A stretch of DNA of 64,000 nt from Ypsolopha sequella (GCA_934047225.1 OW203986.1:28461221-28525220), one strand, 5' to 3'; shown: positions 20,445 to 32,805, numbered from the stretch's first letter. Notes: generated by a model not told the origin, from the sequence alone. Numbers and translations: made by a program.

Positions 20445-21589
20445 TGGATTGGGGTACGGAGGTACGGATAGTCATGGAGGCACTGAGACAAAATAAAAAT
20501 ATCATGAATCGTTCCTTTTCCCTTTAGCTCATTAACTTTCTCAATATGCCTATTTTTATAAACTAAATTTTTCTCAACCGTACTTTGAAATTATTTGTAA
20601 AAAATTTGAAATTATTTTGATTTTTCATCCAGCAATTATTATCTCTCAATTGCAAAGTTATAAAAATGTAGTTTCTTCACAACTGGAATCAGACTTCAAA
20701 ATATAAATCAGGTTTATAGTTAGCAAGGATACATACAAGTATCTGGATCTTTCCACTCTTATGTATTGGTAATAAAAGCGAAAAGCTAGTCGCATACTTC
20801 TGATCCACTCGGGAAATTCTTATTTACAAGTTAGTTTGATAATTCAAAGCAAATATAACGCCTTTATTGTAAACGTCTAAATACGAGCCACGCTTTCCAA
20901 GAAGCTTTTAAACTTAAGAAAGTTTCCATTTCGGAGTCCGCACACGAAGCTTATAAAACGACAAGTATATAAACATTAAGATAAGCTGCATTATCCACGA
21001 GCTAAGAAAAGCTCTTACCAATGTAAATCTCAACAAACAAGATATAAAAATTGATGGCTTTTCATTTCTGTTGTTTATTTAGCAGCGTAGGGAGACAGGC
21101 AAAGACCACAGATTTACGATCATGTCTAACCTTTTTCTCTTCTCCCACAATCTTCTCTTGCTTGACCCTTCTTCAGTATGGCACCAACTGACCTGCATAC
21201 GTCCTTCTAAAGTGATAGATGTTGGTTGCCCCATATTTCCATATCATGAAGGCTGACAATCAGAGCATGAATCAACAGGTGTTACATGGGAAACGAAGCA
21301 GTTATCAAGTCGCTGTGTGATAAAATGACAATCCCCGTACTTCTCAGTGAAATCTCCCATTCCTGAACAATGGCATATCAATTAGTTTTATATTATGTTA
21401 TGTAATAGAATGGAAAATTAGGCCTTTCAGATTAGTGAAACACTATATTATTAATTTTAACGAGTGAAGTTTTATCAAAATAAAGTATTATTTACTTGAC
21501 TGTACTTGAGTGAACTCGCACTGACATCTTGTCCACATCGGTCATGAAGCCACGATCTGGACTGCGATTTATTGTTTAAGTGTGATTTT
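20445..21589. other. Unassigned AT-rich DNA
   Basis: No gene recognised; short motif-free frames only. Confidence 0.3.
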
Positions 21590-21785
21590 AGTGATAATGA
21601 GAATTTATCAGATTAATTATTATAATTAGTATTGGAATTATAGCAAAATTTTAATGATAATGAGGATTTAACAAATTAATGATTATAATTAGTACCGGAA
21701 TTATACCAAAATTTTAATGATAATGAGGATTTAATAAATTAATGAGTATAAAATTATTACTGGAATTTTAGTAAAATTATTTATA
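21590..21785. repeat. Diverged tandem repeat, about 63 bp, three copies
   Basis: The unit 'aatgataatgaggatttaac' then 'aaattaatgattataattag' and 'taccggaattata.caaaat' recurs three times with substitutions, in very AT-rich DNA. Confidence 0.65.
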
Positions 21786-21879
21786 ATATCTATTTTTACC
21801 TCTGCGCAAAATGCACATTGTTTCCTCACTTTTAAATGTAAAATATGGAACAAACGCGTTTTTTTTTTATCTTGCCTTT

Positions 21880-22035
21880 AATGTGCCCCACTGCTGGGCA
21901 AAGGCCTTGTTGATATCACACATCGCGGTCCTACGCTACTTCCGACCACCCCGGTAAAATCGTCCCGCCATCGTCTTTTTGTTTTGGCCGTCGATTGCCA
22001 TCATCTGGCACCCACTCGGTCGCGATTTTCGCCCA
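21880..22035 (-). mobile_element. LINE 3' end fragment, 'ccccactgctgggcaaaggcc' type
   Basis: The opening 'tgccccactgctgggcaaag' is the complement of a common lepidopteran LINE end; the RTE fragments here carry the analogous 'cactgctggacataggcc'. No clear ORF; boundaries are approximate. Confidence 0.5.
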
Positions 22036-22040
22036 CCTAG

Positions 22041-23445
22041 ATTCAGATTCTTTATTTGCATATCACAGTATTATTACAGGTGGAAATAAATATATAGTAT
22101 CATGTGATACCCTGTTAGGGCGTAGCAATATTTTTACAAGTCTAGCAATATATTATTTAAATTATTAGTAACAAAAATAAAAATACATAAAAACTTTAAA
22201 AAACTATTATTAGTTACATTAACTATCTATAATTAATAAATGAATCACAGAAAGTATGAGGATGGAGTCACCGACAAAGATTTAACGTACCATCAGATGT
22301 TACAGAGTAGTTAAAATGTTCCGTTTTGTAATGTGATTTATGTGTGTAATATAGATTTATCGTTGAAAAATTCTTCTATGTTGTAATAGGTTTTACTTAT
22401 TAGAAATTCTTTCATCTTTTTTACAAATATGTTAATTTTGTCTATATTTCTGATATAGCCTGGCATGTTATTATATATTTTAATAGCCATTGAATGTAGC
22501 CCTGATGATATTATTTTCAGTTTTGTAACTGAGATTTTAATTTTACTTTTGTTTCGATTGTTACGTTTGATACGTGAACTATCTACAGGCGAATAAAGGC
22601 TAGGGTGTTTTTTAACAAATTTTCATGATTCCAATATATATATACATGTAAGAGTCAATATGGAGTATTTTTTGAAATAAGGCCTAGAAGATTCAAAGTT
22701 ATTTATATGGGCCAGTATCCTTATACACTTTTTTTGTAGTATGAATATTTTATTTATGTTACTACAATTTCCCCATAGTGTGATGCCGTAGGAAAGTCTA
22801 GAATGGGCATATGCATAATATGCTGATAGGGCTGTTTCAAATTTACTCACCTTCTTAAGTCGGTAGAAAGCATATATGAACGACGAGAGTTTATTTGTTA
22901 GTTTCTGGATATGAGGTTTCCAGTTTATATCCGTATCGAGGTCTATGCCCAGTAGAGTAACCGATTTTACAAATTCAAGAGTTGAGTTTTTGTATTTGTA
23001 TTCTATTTGTAATGGCCTTTTCTGCTATGGTTTAAATTGAATTAATTTAGTTTTTTTCAAGTTACTTCAACATACTGTACACGATTTTCTAGATATGATG
23101 TGAACCACTTGTGCGAAATCTCCCTTATTCCTGTTCTGTATAGGATATATCTGTTCTGTTCTATGTCTAAAAGTAATTTGTATGAGACACTATCGTATGC
23201 CTTGCTCAAATCAAGCAAAAGGCCTACAGCGTATTTTTTATTATTAATACTTTCATGGACGAGTTTTAAGTATTTGTATACTGCTAGGGTAGTTGACTTT
23301 GTTTTTCTAAATCCATTTTGACTTTCATGAAAAATTTTGAATTTCTCATAAAAGGAATAGAGTCCCTTTACCATTGCAGTTTCGAAAATTTTTGCTGAAG
23401 TGACAAGTAACGCTATGGGGCGGTAGTTGTTTGGATCTGTTTTTT
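22041..23445 (-). pseudogene. Jockey-like LINE reverse transcriptase, catalytic core deleted
   Basis: Minus strand from 23445: DPNNYRPIALL, then SQNGFRKTKSTTLAVYKYLK and VGLLLDLSKAYDSVSYK, which holds the first catalytic Asp (motif A), ending WFTSYLENRVQYVEVT near 23057. The next sequence reads KTKLIQF and SVTLLGIDLDTDINWKPHI, then YYAYAHSRLSYGITLWGN. The interval that should hold PQGS and the F/YADD catalytic motif, about 100 residues, is absent. A 3' UTR runs to an 'aataaag' signal and the tail at about 22041. It is dead, truncated at 5' and internally deleted. Confidence 0.85.
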
Positions 23446-23871
23446 TTTTCTTTTTTATGGAGAGGTTTTACTATTGATACTTTTAAATATTAACTATCCA
23501 GGTGCATACGACTAACGTGACCGGCCCTGTACCATTTTAGTTTTGCTATCTGCACACGTAAGTAATTTCAGTTTTAGAGCGCAATTCAGTGTTTTGGATA
23601 CGGTCAGTCCGTTTTAGACCTAGAATGCTGCGCTTTAATGCGCTTAATGCGTTTTAATTTGAACGAAATACTCCGTAACAATGAGCTTGTTTAAGATTTT
23701 TATGAAAATCTATTGCATTTAAAAAGCTAAAAATAGTAGTAAAATATTTTTTTCGATATCTCAAAAAATTACGAAGTTATTGGCGTACAAAGTGAGCTTA
23801 AAACCATTTCACGTGACGTCATCTAAGACGATCTCATACTAAAATTGTTAAATATCGCTATCGCTAGCTTC
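23446..23871. other. Unassigned DNA
   Basis: No gene recognised. Confidence 0.3.
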
Positions 23872-23956
23872 GGTAACAATTGTGTCGATTCGGCGCTACA
23901 CAACTTATTTGACAGAACTAAAACTTATTTTGAGCGTTCTGTCTTTGTCTTTTCGA
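23872..23956. repeat. Single arm of the 10689 hairpin repeat
   Basis: 'ttgtgtcgattcggcgctac' followed by 'acttatttgacag', 'gcgttctgtctttgtctttt' matches one arm of 10689-10855; the partner arm is missing. Confidence 0.5.
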
Positions 23957-24173
23957 TACGGATATGATATGATATGACACCAATATGAATTTTTAAAAAA
24001 TTAAAAATTTTGTATTGATTTTAATTAATCAGTTACTATAAAAAATATACTGATATTTCACTACAGGAAACGCGTCGCTTGGGTTCTCACAAGAAAAAAA
24101 AACTGTAACTAGCAGGAGGCACGATTGTGCCGGAAGTAAATTGTTATCGGTAATAATCAATAAAGTTGAGAGT

Positions 24174-24537
24174 CCATCCATCCATCAGCCCGTATTCGTC
24201 CACTGCTGGACATAGGCCTCCCCAATATTACGCCACTCTTGGCGGTCCTCAGTCATCCTCATCCAGCCGCCACCCGCAACGTCCTTCAGATCAGACCAGC
24301 GGGCACGAGGGCGGCCTACGCTACGCTATGCTTGGTCTCCATTCCAAAGCCTTACGGCCCCAACGGTTATCACGTCGGCGACAAATATGGACAGTCCACT
24401 GCCACTTTAACTTACTGATTCGGCAGGCTATGTCGATCACCTTCGATCTCTGACGGATATCTTCGTTTCAGATTTTATCCATCAAAGATATTTTAAGCAT
24501 AGCCCGCTCCATAGCTCGTTGAGCTATGTTGAGCAAT
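24174..24537 (-). mobile_element. RTE-class LINE fragment, 8-bp TSD
   Basis: The minus strand encodes ERAMLKISLMDKI, a stop, then NEDIRQRSKVIDIACRISK and the KWQW region. A short deletion relative to the copy at 2637 (missing 'acgtacagc') breaks the frame before the RRSVG segment. TTGAGAGT flanks it (24166-24173 and 24538-24545). It extends further 5' than the other copies, confirming RTE identity. Confidence 0.8.
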
Positions 24538-24545
24538 TTGAGAGT

Positions 24546-25245
24546 ATTAATCTTATTTTAATTCCAGTTACAAATATATTTCTACTTTATTCTATTTCTG
24601 AGCTAATAGTGAAACTGAGAGTAATTTTGTAAATCTAAGTAAGTAGTTCGCAAATCTGTTTAAAAGTTACACAAAGTTAAGTACAACTTGAGACTTTGTT
24701 ATCGATAAATTCTTGTTAACGAATGCTTTTTTCACTCACAAAGCTTAGCAGAAACTTAAGTTTCCAATTAGCGGTCGGCGCGTCCAGATACTTGTGGATT
24801 ATTTATAAATTTAAATGTTGTAGATTATTTTATACTTGCTGAATATACATGTAAGTAGAAAAATTATCATACTCGTAGATTATTTGATTTGTGGCAAAAT
24901 CCATTGCTAACAAAACTCTAAACTCAACGACGACGTCGTGGGTTTTATAGGTACATTACAATAAATTACGACTTATCTCACAGCGGAAAGCCTAACCACT
25001 CTCTCTATCTTTTTTTTTTCTAAAAGTGACATCTCCGTCACGAACTTGGTGTATCAAGAAAAACAAATTCTGAAGAAATGAGTGGACAAACCGGACATGG
25101 CTGGCCCGCAGTCGCGATACCGTCTCATATTTATTTTATTCACAGAATTCATTTCAAATTGATTTTTCTATCTAACAGAGTTAAGTGTTAACAACTCGCA
25201 TGAATGACTAGGTACCTACCCGCACTAATATTGTTTGGTCGGTGT
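24546..25245. other. Unassigned AT-rich DNA
   Basis: No gene recognised. Confidence 0.3.
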
Positions 25246-25249
25246 TATT

Positions 25250-25445
25250 AATATATTATTGTTAATTAGTCTTATTTTAAGCTAGCCATAAGCATATGTA
25301 GCAAAACCTACTTACTGTACGAAAGAAGCCTGGCTACCCATTGGACAGAGAATTCTAGCTTGGGAGCCAGGAACCAACAATTGTAACATTTATTTTGCAT
25401 TAAACATTTTTTTCATTTTCATTTTCATTTTCATTTTCAAATACA
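25250..25445 (+). mobile_element. LINE 3' end with (TTTTCA)n tail
   Basis: A 3' UTR-like block ('gcctggctacccattggaca', 'cttgggagccaggaaccaac') forms a potential stem around 'gcctggct/agccaggaa' and ends in repeated 'ttttca' at 25412-25440. No coding part; class unknown. Confidence 0.45.
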
Positions 25446-25471
25446 AATTAAATACAAATTTCAAATACAGC

Positions 25472-25633
25472 GGGTCTACCGCGTAATTCTCATTTTCATC
25501 AACAGCAACTTGAGATTGAAATTTGACGTGCGTGCGACGACGCCCGCCTAACATGCCATCTCTTTTGCACGCATTGAATTTCGTATGCATTTGCTTGAAG
25601 TTGATACAAATGAGAATTACGCGGTAGAGCCCC
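25472..25633. mobile_element. 162-bp TIR MITE, copy 1
   Basis: Ends 'gggtctaccgcgtaattctc' and, inverted, 'gagaattacgcggtagagcc', extending to about 33 bp of TIR ('...tcatcaac' / 'gttgata...'). A near-identical copy is at 63664-63825. The centre 'gtgcgtgcgacgacgcccgcc' is GC-rich. TSD unclear. Confidence 0.8.
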
Positions 25634-25734
25634 AGGTCTTAAATAAATATAATATCTTGTAAAACATTTTAATAATATTTAAAAGCCTTTCATTCAGTCT
25701 CAGTCATTTATTCAGTCTCTGCTCCATTTTTGGC

Positions 25735-25890
25735 TTTGAAGTTGTTTTATTAACACCCCTTATAGCCTATATGTTGACCAGGGTCACTGCGATAATAATA
25801 AAAAAACTGCATCCAAATCCGTTGAGTGGTTCTCAAGTTAAAATGGAACATACATACATATAGACAACAACAATTCTAGAAAAATAATAC
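25735..25890. repeat. 'gttgttttattaacacccct' repeat, copy 1
   Basis: Shares 'ttattttattaacacccctt'-type sequence, 'atagcctatatgttga', 'cagggtcact' and 'gcatcc' with 43391-43500 and, inverted, with 56465-56560. A dispersed repeat of unknown class ending in a 'gttgagtggttct...acatacatacat' segment. Confidence 0.5.
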
Positions 25891-26395
25891 TACCCTTCAA
25901 TAAAATGTTAATAACCCTTTGGTCCTAACCCCGTTCCATTTAGAATTTTGAAAATATTTTCCAATGTACAGACACTTTTATACTACTTTGTTATTAGTAT
26001 ACTTAGAGATAATTACTTACTTGAAAATTCAGCACGGTCAGTAGTTTGTGGTTTTATTTAATTTTAATTGTCTCTTTAAATTGATCAGTTTCAGAGACAG
26101 TAGTTAAATAAATCCCGTGAATATTTTCACTGATTTCGCCGCCCAAACACCGAAAATCCTCGCAAATACAGAAGTTGTCGATACGAAACGTAATTAAAAT
26201 GTACGGGCTAATAGCTCCAATCACGGGATCTGCTTTCCGCCCAGAGGATAGCTTAATTATATTTATATCTCCTGTAATTTTACGTTTATTTTTATGGTTC
26301 CGTACTCAAAGTCCGTCCGTATGTCTGTCTGCCTCATTTTTATGCCCGGCGAATGAAAAAAACATGGAAGACGCATTTCTTACAAGGTGTAATTC

Positions 26396-27080
26396 AAAAA
26401 CCGGCCAAGTGCGTGTCGGGCCACGTGCTGTGCAGGGTTCCGTAGTTGCCCTGCACAATATGCGGACTTCTTCTCCAAGTACATTTTATAAGTTTGTCGA
26501 CTAATACAGATATCGCCAAACATCTAGTACGCTCGGAAATTGCTCTTCCGAAGAACGGCCCATACATTTTGTTCCTGCTGATGCGAATCGCCCCGTGTTT
26601 ATAGGGGATTTAAAATTTTGCTTGTAAAGCCTACTTAGCTGTGATAGCTAGTTTTCCTTTTATTTTCGTGATGTATACTACTGCTATGATTTTTTTCACG
26701 TCTCCAAATACAACCGCTTCGCTGGCAGGGGGGGGACACTTGACTCAGAAATTAACACTTTAAAACTTTATATTTCGCAAACGAAACCCTGGATTGAAAA
26801 ATGGTCTTCTCACACCCGCAATATTTTTGAATTATATATACAATAACACCCCACACTGGGGGATAGACGAGAAAAAAAATCATCCTCACTTAACGTGAAA
26901 AAAAATATTTTTCAAAATTTTACTGTACCACTTTTTTGGCGTGATAAATATGTATACTCATGCCAAATTACAGCTTTCTAGTACTAATAGTCTCTAAGCT
27001 TAGTCGCGGACAGACAGACAGACGGACGGACATGGTGAAACTATAAGGGTTCCTTGTTGTTGACTACGGAACCCTAAAAA
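26396..27080 (+). repeat. 'ccggccaagtgcgtgtcggg ... ggaaccctaaaaa' repeat, copy 1
   Basis: About 685 bp, sharing the whole plan with 62869-63555 and with the minus-strand copy 36028-37204. Landmarks: 'agggttccgtagttgccctg', 'cggcccatacattttgttcc', 'cacgtctccaaatacaaccg', 'ggggatagacga', 'agacagacagacggacgg'. It starts with 'agggttccgta' and ends with its inverse 'tacggaaccct', so it may be a TIR element, but no TSD is clear. Frames inside are not conserved between copies. Confidence 0.7.
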
Positions 27081-27712
27081 TGGCACCAAAGACTGGAAAG
27101 GGCAAAAGGCTCATGATTGGTTCGTACTGTTGTCATGCGATAGTAGGACAGCCGTGATTGACCGACTCAAAAACAAATTTAATGCTGTTGGAGCCGTCGC
27201 CATACAAAATTGTGTTCAACACACTTTATCGTAGGGTAATTTTTCAGCTCCGGTCAGACTTCTAAAGATTTTTTCATTCACTGGTTATGCCTAATGTACA
27301 CGGATAGAGTAGGAATTCGAGTGCGAGGGTTAAAAGTACTAGCCTTATTACTAGCCAAGATTGCAAGATGGTACTAAAAATTGAAGCTGGGTGTCCATAA
27401 AAGAAGACTAGTCCAATAAATTGTTACTCTGGCGTTGTAAACCTGGCTTTAGAGCTAGATACTTGAAATTTGGACCAATAATAGCGTTTAAAAAATTATG
27501 AATTAAAAGAGTCAAAGTGAAATAGGTACCTACGTAAAAAAAAATGCTGCGTACTGAACCCTCCGGCGCGGCGCGCGCTTTCTCTTGACATATTCTATTT
27601 ATATCTTTTATACAGAAACCTGAATCTGAGAGACATAAACGCTTTTAAAATAAAGGTTATATTTGTTTACGCCAGTGAATATCTCTTTAATTAGAACTCC
27701 ATTAAAGTAGAT
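27081..27712. other. Unassigned DNA
   Basis: No gene recognised. Confidence 0.3.
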
Positions 27713-27793
27713 AGAATATCCAATATCTTATTATTGTTTTTGTACGTTTATTATTAAAACGTACAAAAACAAAAATAAGATATTGGATATTCT
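27713..27793. repeat. 81-bp near-perfect hairpin
   Basis: The arm 'agaatatccaatatcttatt' then 'attgtttttgtacgttt' pairs with 'aaacgtacaaaaacaaaaat' then 'aagatattggatattct' across a 7-nt loop 'attatta', with one or two mismatches in 37 bp. Its size matches a miRNA precursor, but it is also compatible with a foldback repeat. No other copy in the window. Confidence 0.7.
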
Positions 27794-28239
27794 GTGTGTA
27801 AATTATAGTAGAAATTAAACTCTGTAAGTTTATTTTGTAACTAAGTCGTATTTATAAAAATCATTTAATTTAAATAACTCATTTTGTTTCGCGTCTCTGA
27901 TTTATATTTACTTATATATTTATTTATTTTATTTATAACACTTTTTGCACATTTACACAAATAACTTAAAAGACAAAAGAAACAATTAAACATGTTGTAC
28001 AAGGGCGGCACTAATTGCTTATAGCAATATCTTCCAGGCAACCCATGGTAGCTAACAGAAAGATGAACAAATTAACATGTGGAGGTGTAAATACTAATCA
28101 GAAAATAATAAATTATATAATAGAATAAAATAAAAAAGTTCTGTATTAGGTAACAAATACTCATTGAAAAACACACGTGAAATTACAAACATTAAAAATA
28201 TATGTTAACATATATCCTGCATAATTTTATCTTCGGTTT

Positions 28240-28369
28240 TACGTCATCCTTTTTCCTACGAGAACAATATTTTTTTCGGGATAAAGTATCGGCATAAATT
28301 CAGGGTATAAGCTATCTCGGCTCCAAATTTCATCCAAATCCGTCCAGCTGTTTTAGCGTGAAGAAGTAA

Positions 28370-28413
<44 letters not shown>

Positions 28414-28452
28414 CTCACACGAACTTTCGCATTTATAATATTAATGGGATTT
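28240..28452 (+). mobile_element. Helitron-like lepidopteran repeat 3' part with (AC)n tract
   Basis: Contains 'tttcgggataaagtatcgg', 'catccaaatccgtccagctg', 'ttttagcgtgaagaagtaac', an (AC)n tract (28371-28410) and 'ctttcgcatttataatatta'. This order is the well-known end of a very abundant moth/butterfly repeat, generally attributed to non-autonomous Helitrons. No coding capacity. Confidence 0.65.
28371..28410. repeat. (AC)n microsatellite
   Basis: About 20 uninterrupted AC dinucleotides, embedded in the Helitron-like repeat. Confidence 0.95.
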
Positions 28453-29940
28453 CTATTTTTCTTCCAGAGTTTCCTGAAAGATATTACTATTAATTATAGA
28501 TATTACTATAAGTGCCGCTTTTGTACACCATTTTAAATAATTTACTGCATTTTCTTTGTTATTAATGTAAACAACGGCTCGTCTCAATAAGTACTATGAT
28601 CGGGATAGCCGACTAGTTTCAGCAGATTCAGACTGCTTTCTTCTGGGCGAGTGGAGATGCTTACAACTTTGCGTTTCTGAACGCTTGCTTGCTTTACTTA
28701 GATTTGCGTGGGAAAACCAGTAAAAAATCTAAAATGGATATCGAATACCACGCCTTTCCAACGATTATAAATATTATTCAACATTAAAATATCCACGATG
28801 TAAACAAAACCGCTCACCTCAATATATATTACGTATACATTTAATTTACATCACGAATTATCCTCAAGTTTTATTTAATTTTATAATTAAAAGATCCTTT
28901 GCATTGGGCACAAATATAAAATTATCAAACATTTAATCTCATTAATAAGTTTATTTACTGCGGTGTACCGCTCCGGTACATGGCTGTAGCAGATGGCACT
29001 TAGAGAGAAAGACAACAGTAACTAATTAATACAAAAACATTGTTCAAAGCACCTTTTTGGGCAATTTTACTTACCGCGTCCATATCTAAAATGCCCCGTT
29101 GATCGGCTTACGAAGGTCCAATCCAAACTTTATTTTAATTTATGAATACTTAATAACTACGAGTATTTAAGTGTTACACTGAAAATCCCTGTGATTTGTT
29201 TTATTCCCATTTCACTAACCGGAATACTAATTAGACATGTACGATGTATACAATTGTCATGAAAGTTTAGTTTATTATGCAGTCTGTCATTTTAAGTTTT
29301 TACATTTTAACTAAACTAAACTAAACCCTGCACGCACGATTTGTCACGTACGGAAAGTTCGGAGCTAATGTCTCATAAACACCAGTTGAATGTCATTTTG
29401 TATAAGTACTTGAACAAACTAACAAGAACATTTAAACATCGCAAAAAATGGAACAGTATTTGAAATCTTGAAATTTTTTAATGTTCTATTTTCAAATTAA
29501 TGGTTTATTTGTTATCCTTTCCCGCGCGTCAGTTTTCGGCCAGTGTTACCAAGTGGCCGAGCGAAGGGCGGGCGGACGCACGTTTGGGCGGCGCGATGGA
29601 TGCGCCCATACTGCGGTGGCGAAAGCCTTCGTTTGCTCGTAGGAACTTCATGGGTACCGACGTTTGGTTTAGGCTATTATTAATATTTTCTGTTTTCATC
29701 TGGGATTATCTATGTTTGCCCTTTTGTTGTAACAGTCATACATCAGAAAACCTAAAAAAATATTTAAAATAACGAGAGTTGCCATGAAACCAATATAATA
29801 CAACTGTATTTTTTTTTTATAAAAAGTATGTTCAGCGAAACGTATAATTAAGTGTACACCTATCTTTATCCATAATGTTATATTTTGCTTCGATATTTTC
29901 GATTACTGATTCCAAGATGTTTTAAATCACCAATATAGCT
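28453..29940. other. Unassigned DNA with one GC-rich patch
   Basis: No recognised gene. A GC-rich patch at 29520-29640 ('gagcgaagggcgggcggacg') gives a 90-codon plus frame without motifs; I do not call it a gene. Confidence 0.3.
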
Positions 29941-30150
29941 TTATAGTACTTTATTACTAATAGTTTAGTTATAGTTAAGCTTCAGTTTGTCTATGTATGC
30001 CATACGGCCAACCTCGATTTATCTGATTGTTGTGGAAGAGCGGTATCTGCAAACACAGGCTACTCCAGCTTAAATGGAGATGCCATACGAACCTGTCATA
30101 TTAGGCAAAGTATTAAGAGAAATAAAGATTTTAGATTTTATTTTATTTTT
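29941..30150 (+). mobile_element. LINE 3' UTR and tail
   Basis: 'ttgtggaagagcggtatctg', the stem-forming 'ctactccagcttaaatggag' and 'gagaaataaagatttta' lead into (ATTTT)-type repeats. It parallels 2100-2228. Ends near 30150; the upstream limit is unclear. Confidence 0.5.
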
Positions 30151-30790
30151 GATACATCCTACTTATCGGTAAAATAGTGTTTCGTTGTAGCGTGCTTTCG
30201 GCGAATCTTGCTATCGCTAAACATTTTTTCGTAGTACCGACCACAGGCAAACCGTGTTATTGTCGGTGACCCATACGATCGATGAAGAGTAAGTAATTTG
30301 ACGAACAGATTGTGTAAGAAAATTGTATTCATTTGACAGCTTAAAAGGTACGGTTTTTGCCTAAACAAATTAGCCAGTTTGACGAAAATTCGTACGTTTT
30401 ACATTCGTACGTTCCTTACACAATTCCAGAGGTCTCTTCATAAAATTAAATCAATGTAAATCTTTGCAGAATATACAGATCTAATCATTTGCCATTACAG
30501 TAAACAGGATTAGACCTAGATTATTATTGTTTTCACTTCTAAATATATATATTTTTGAAATTTTTTTCTCAGAGAATTTTATTCTATTTAATTTTACCAC
30601 AGATAATATAATATTTACTATCTTCTTAAGCACTCTTATTATATTTCGAATTTCCAAAGCGTTGGATTTCTCTCCAAATCATATAATCTTAGTTTCCACC
30701 ATTATTTACCATTTCCAACATTATTGCGTCTTAAAATAAATTGAACAAAAGCTTTGATCGACTTAAGACCCTTTTCATAATAGCATTGTG
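30151..30790. other. Unassigned AT-rich DNA
   Basis: Nothing recognised beyond a local 'attcgtacgtt' direct repeat at about 30388-30412. Confidence 0.3.
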
Positions 30791-30795
30791 ACAAA

Positions 30796-30995
30796 CTTAA
30801 ATTATTCCTTTCATAATGTATGTGTAAATGTGTGTGTGTATATTCGTTAACAAACCATTTAAGTCCGAGTGTTTTGTTCTAAATGTGTGTGTTATTTTAT
30901 AAGGGTTTAGGTCTTTTTGAGTTAATTTTTTTCTTAATACATTTTTCCTAATATATAATGACTGTTTGTAACCTAAATAAATAAATAAACTTGAA
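30796..30995 (+). mobile_element. LINE/SINE 3' end, (AAAT)n tail
   Basis: 'atgactgtttgtaacctaaa' followed by 'taaataaataaac' resembles a retroposon 3' end. Coding sequence absent. Confidence 0.4.
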
Positions 30996-31125
30996 CAAAG
31001 CGCTATGTACATAAAGTCTTCTGACAAAATGTTTTTAGCACGGTAGCGGCTGCGAAGTTTGGCAAGCAAATACTGCTTTTTTTAGGATAATTTTTACGTT
31101 TAAGGTACCTATTTTTACACGCTTT

Positions 31126-32130
31126 TAACTTTTAAGAGTATGGCTTACCCTAGCAACTTTTTTATTATCCATCCAGCACAATAAGTCCAATAGCAAAGAC
31201 TTTATTTGCTTTTGAGAGGCGAATTATGTTTGCTTATTGGCCTCTTTTTGTTGAACGCGTAATAGTACATAATAGTAATAGTAATAATCACACAGTGAAA
31301 CAAGAAATTGGAGTGTTTTTAGCTAATACTGAATATTTTGAAGGCAAAGAAATATTGAATTTATGTACATTGATTTCATACTTATATTACTTGTTTTATG
31401 GAGAAAAATCAAGCCAATCCTTAACCGCGTTCTTCTGCAGAAAAAGTTTAAAAACAAAAAAAAAGGTTGTAAATATACATATTTTTAGACATTGCTTATG
31501 AGAAGGTTGACTTAATAAAAGAGCAACAAAATTTGTTTTTAATTTTTATAAATGTATTTTTTTCAATATAGTTCAGGTCGATCTTTAAAACAGTGTGATG
31601 TGCCTAAGCAGCCCGCAGCTTGCTTTGACTCTCCCACATTCTGGAGCACACTTTTAGATATTTGGTTGACGATCAGTGTCGCTGCTAAGTTGATTTTTTA
31701 TGGTTTCTCTCTTCTCTTCTCTTTATGTCCTTGACCTGAGTAATTTTGTAACTATTCCATACGGCCAAAAGAGCATTTTTAAATATGTAAATATGTAGAT
31801 ACATGATACGAAAAGTGATGTGGTTTTCCTGAATTTTATTTTAATATATAAAATTATTATAATTATTATTTGTCGGCTTTTCGTTCACTTGTACTATATA
31901 ACTGCTGCAGTTTTTATCGAAACAGTAAAAAATGTATAAACTTCGAGACAAAATAATATGAAATAATATGGTTTTCTCACTTATATTTAAAATAAAACAA
32001 AAAACACACTTTTTTCGCTCTTATTAACTGCAGTGACTGACGTAACAGCCTATGTTTATTTCAGTACAGTTTTGTTCGAAATTTCAAAAACCACGAATCG
32101 GGTGGCTAATTCACGGATTTTTTCGACGGA
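31126..32130. mobile_element. Repeat 'ccctagcaacttttt', copy 2 (long form)
   Basis: The first 450 bp match copies at 6281 and 38770. The last 400 bp ('gtgatgtggttttcctgaat', 'cacttgtactatataactgc', 'tgactgacgtaacagcc', 'aaccacgaatcgggtgg') match 48214-48598. That copy starts with the same 'ctagcaacg' and then jumps to the 3' part, so it is an internally deleted version of this one. TTAA borders are likely. No ORF recognised. Confidence 0.55.
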
Positions 32131-32230
32131 CATAATTAATCAAAAATAAAAAAGTGTGTAACTGATTCCAGGCCCGAATAGCCTGAAATACATCTCACAT
32201 CTTTTAATTTAATGTGTTTTTAAGAATCTA

Positions 32231-32418
32231 CAAGGTGACTTTTTGATCATCGTCCAAATTCATACTGGTGGCTTGGTAAGTGATCAGTATCATCGATCAA
32301 TAACAATTTTGGTGAAATTTCATTTTACGAATTTCACTAAAATTGTTACTGATCCAAGATACTGATCACTTATCAAGCCTCCAGTATGAATTTGGACGAT
32401 GATCAAAAAGTCACCTTG
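32231..32418. mobile_element. Palindromic mariner-type MITE 'caaggtgactttttgatcat', copy 1
   Basis: The element is an almost complete hairpin: CAAGGTGACTTTTTGATCAT at the left, its complement at the right, TA at both borders (32229-32230, 32419-32420). Arms cover 'ccaaattcatactggtggct...tcaataacaattttgg'. The copy at 58966-59227 has a longer centre, and relatives occur at 42707 and 54688. No coding capacity. Confidence 0.85.
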
Positions 32419-32805
32419 TATATATAGTTTTTTTTATAAAATGACATCATATTCATGTACGAAAATAAAAAAGTAAAGTGAACTTTTTGTATCAGTTAAA
32501 TTTTCTACTAAACTCATTCAAGGAAAACTTTTATGCTATTATGTAAACTTTTATGCTATTATGTAAATTTATCCGGATATGTTCCTCGTGAGGAAAATCC
32601 ACGGGCAATTTATTTCGTTTTACGTCTAAGCAGATAGATACACGTTTATACATGGTGATATTTTAGTGGTTTTGGAAACGAGAACTGGTGCTGATAGTAG
32701 GTCTTAGCAATAACAATCAGTAGGTTAACCTTAATAACGTTGTTAATAACGAAAACTAATATGAATTAAACAATTCTTAAGCCGCGCTTTGTTTTTTTAT
32801 ATATC

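Noticed and set aside
29500..29772. 90-codon plus frame with GC-rich start
   Set aside because: No motif, no splice context, and the frame loses GC bias after 50 codons.
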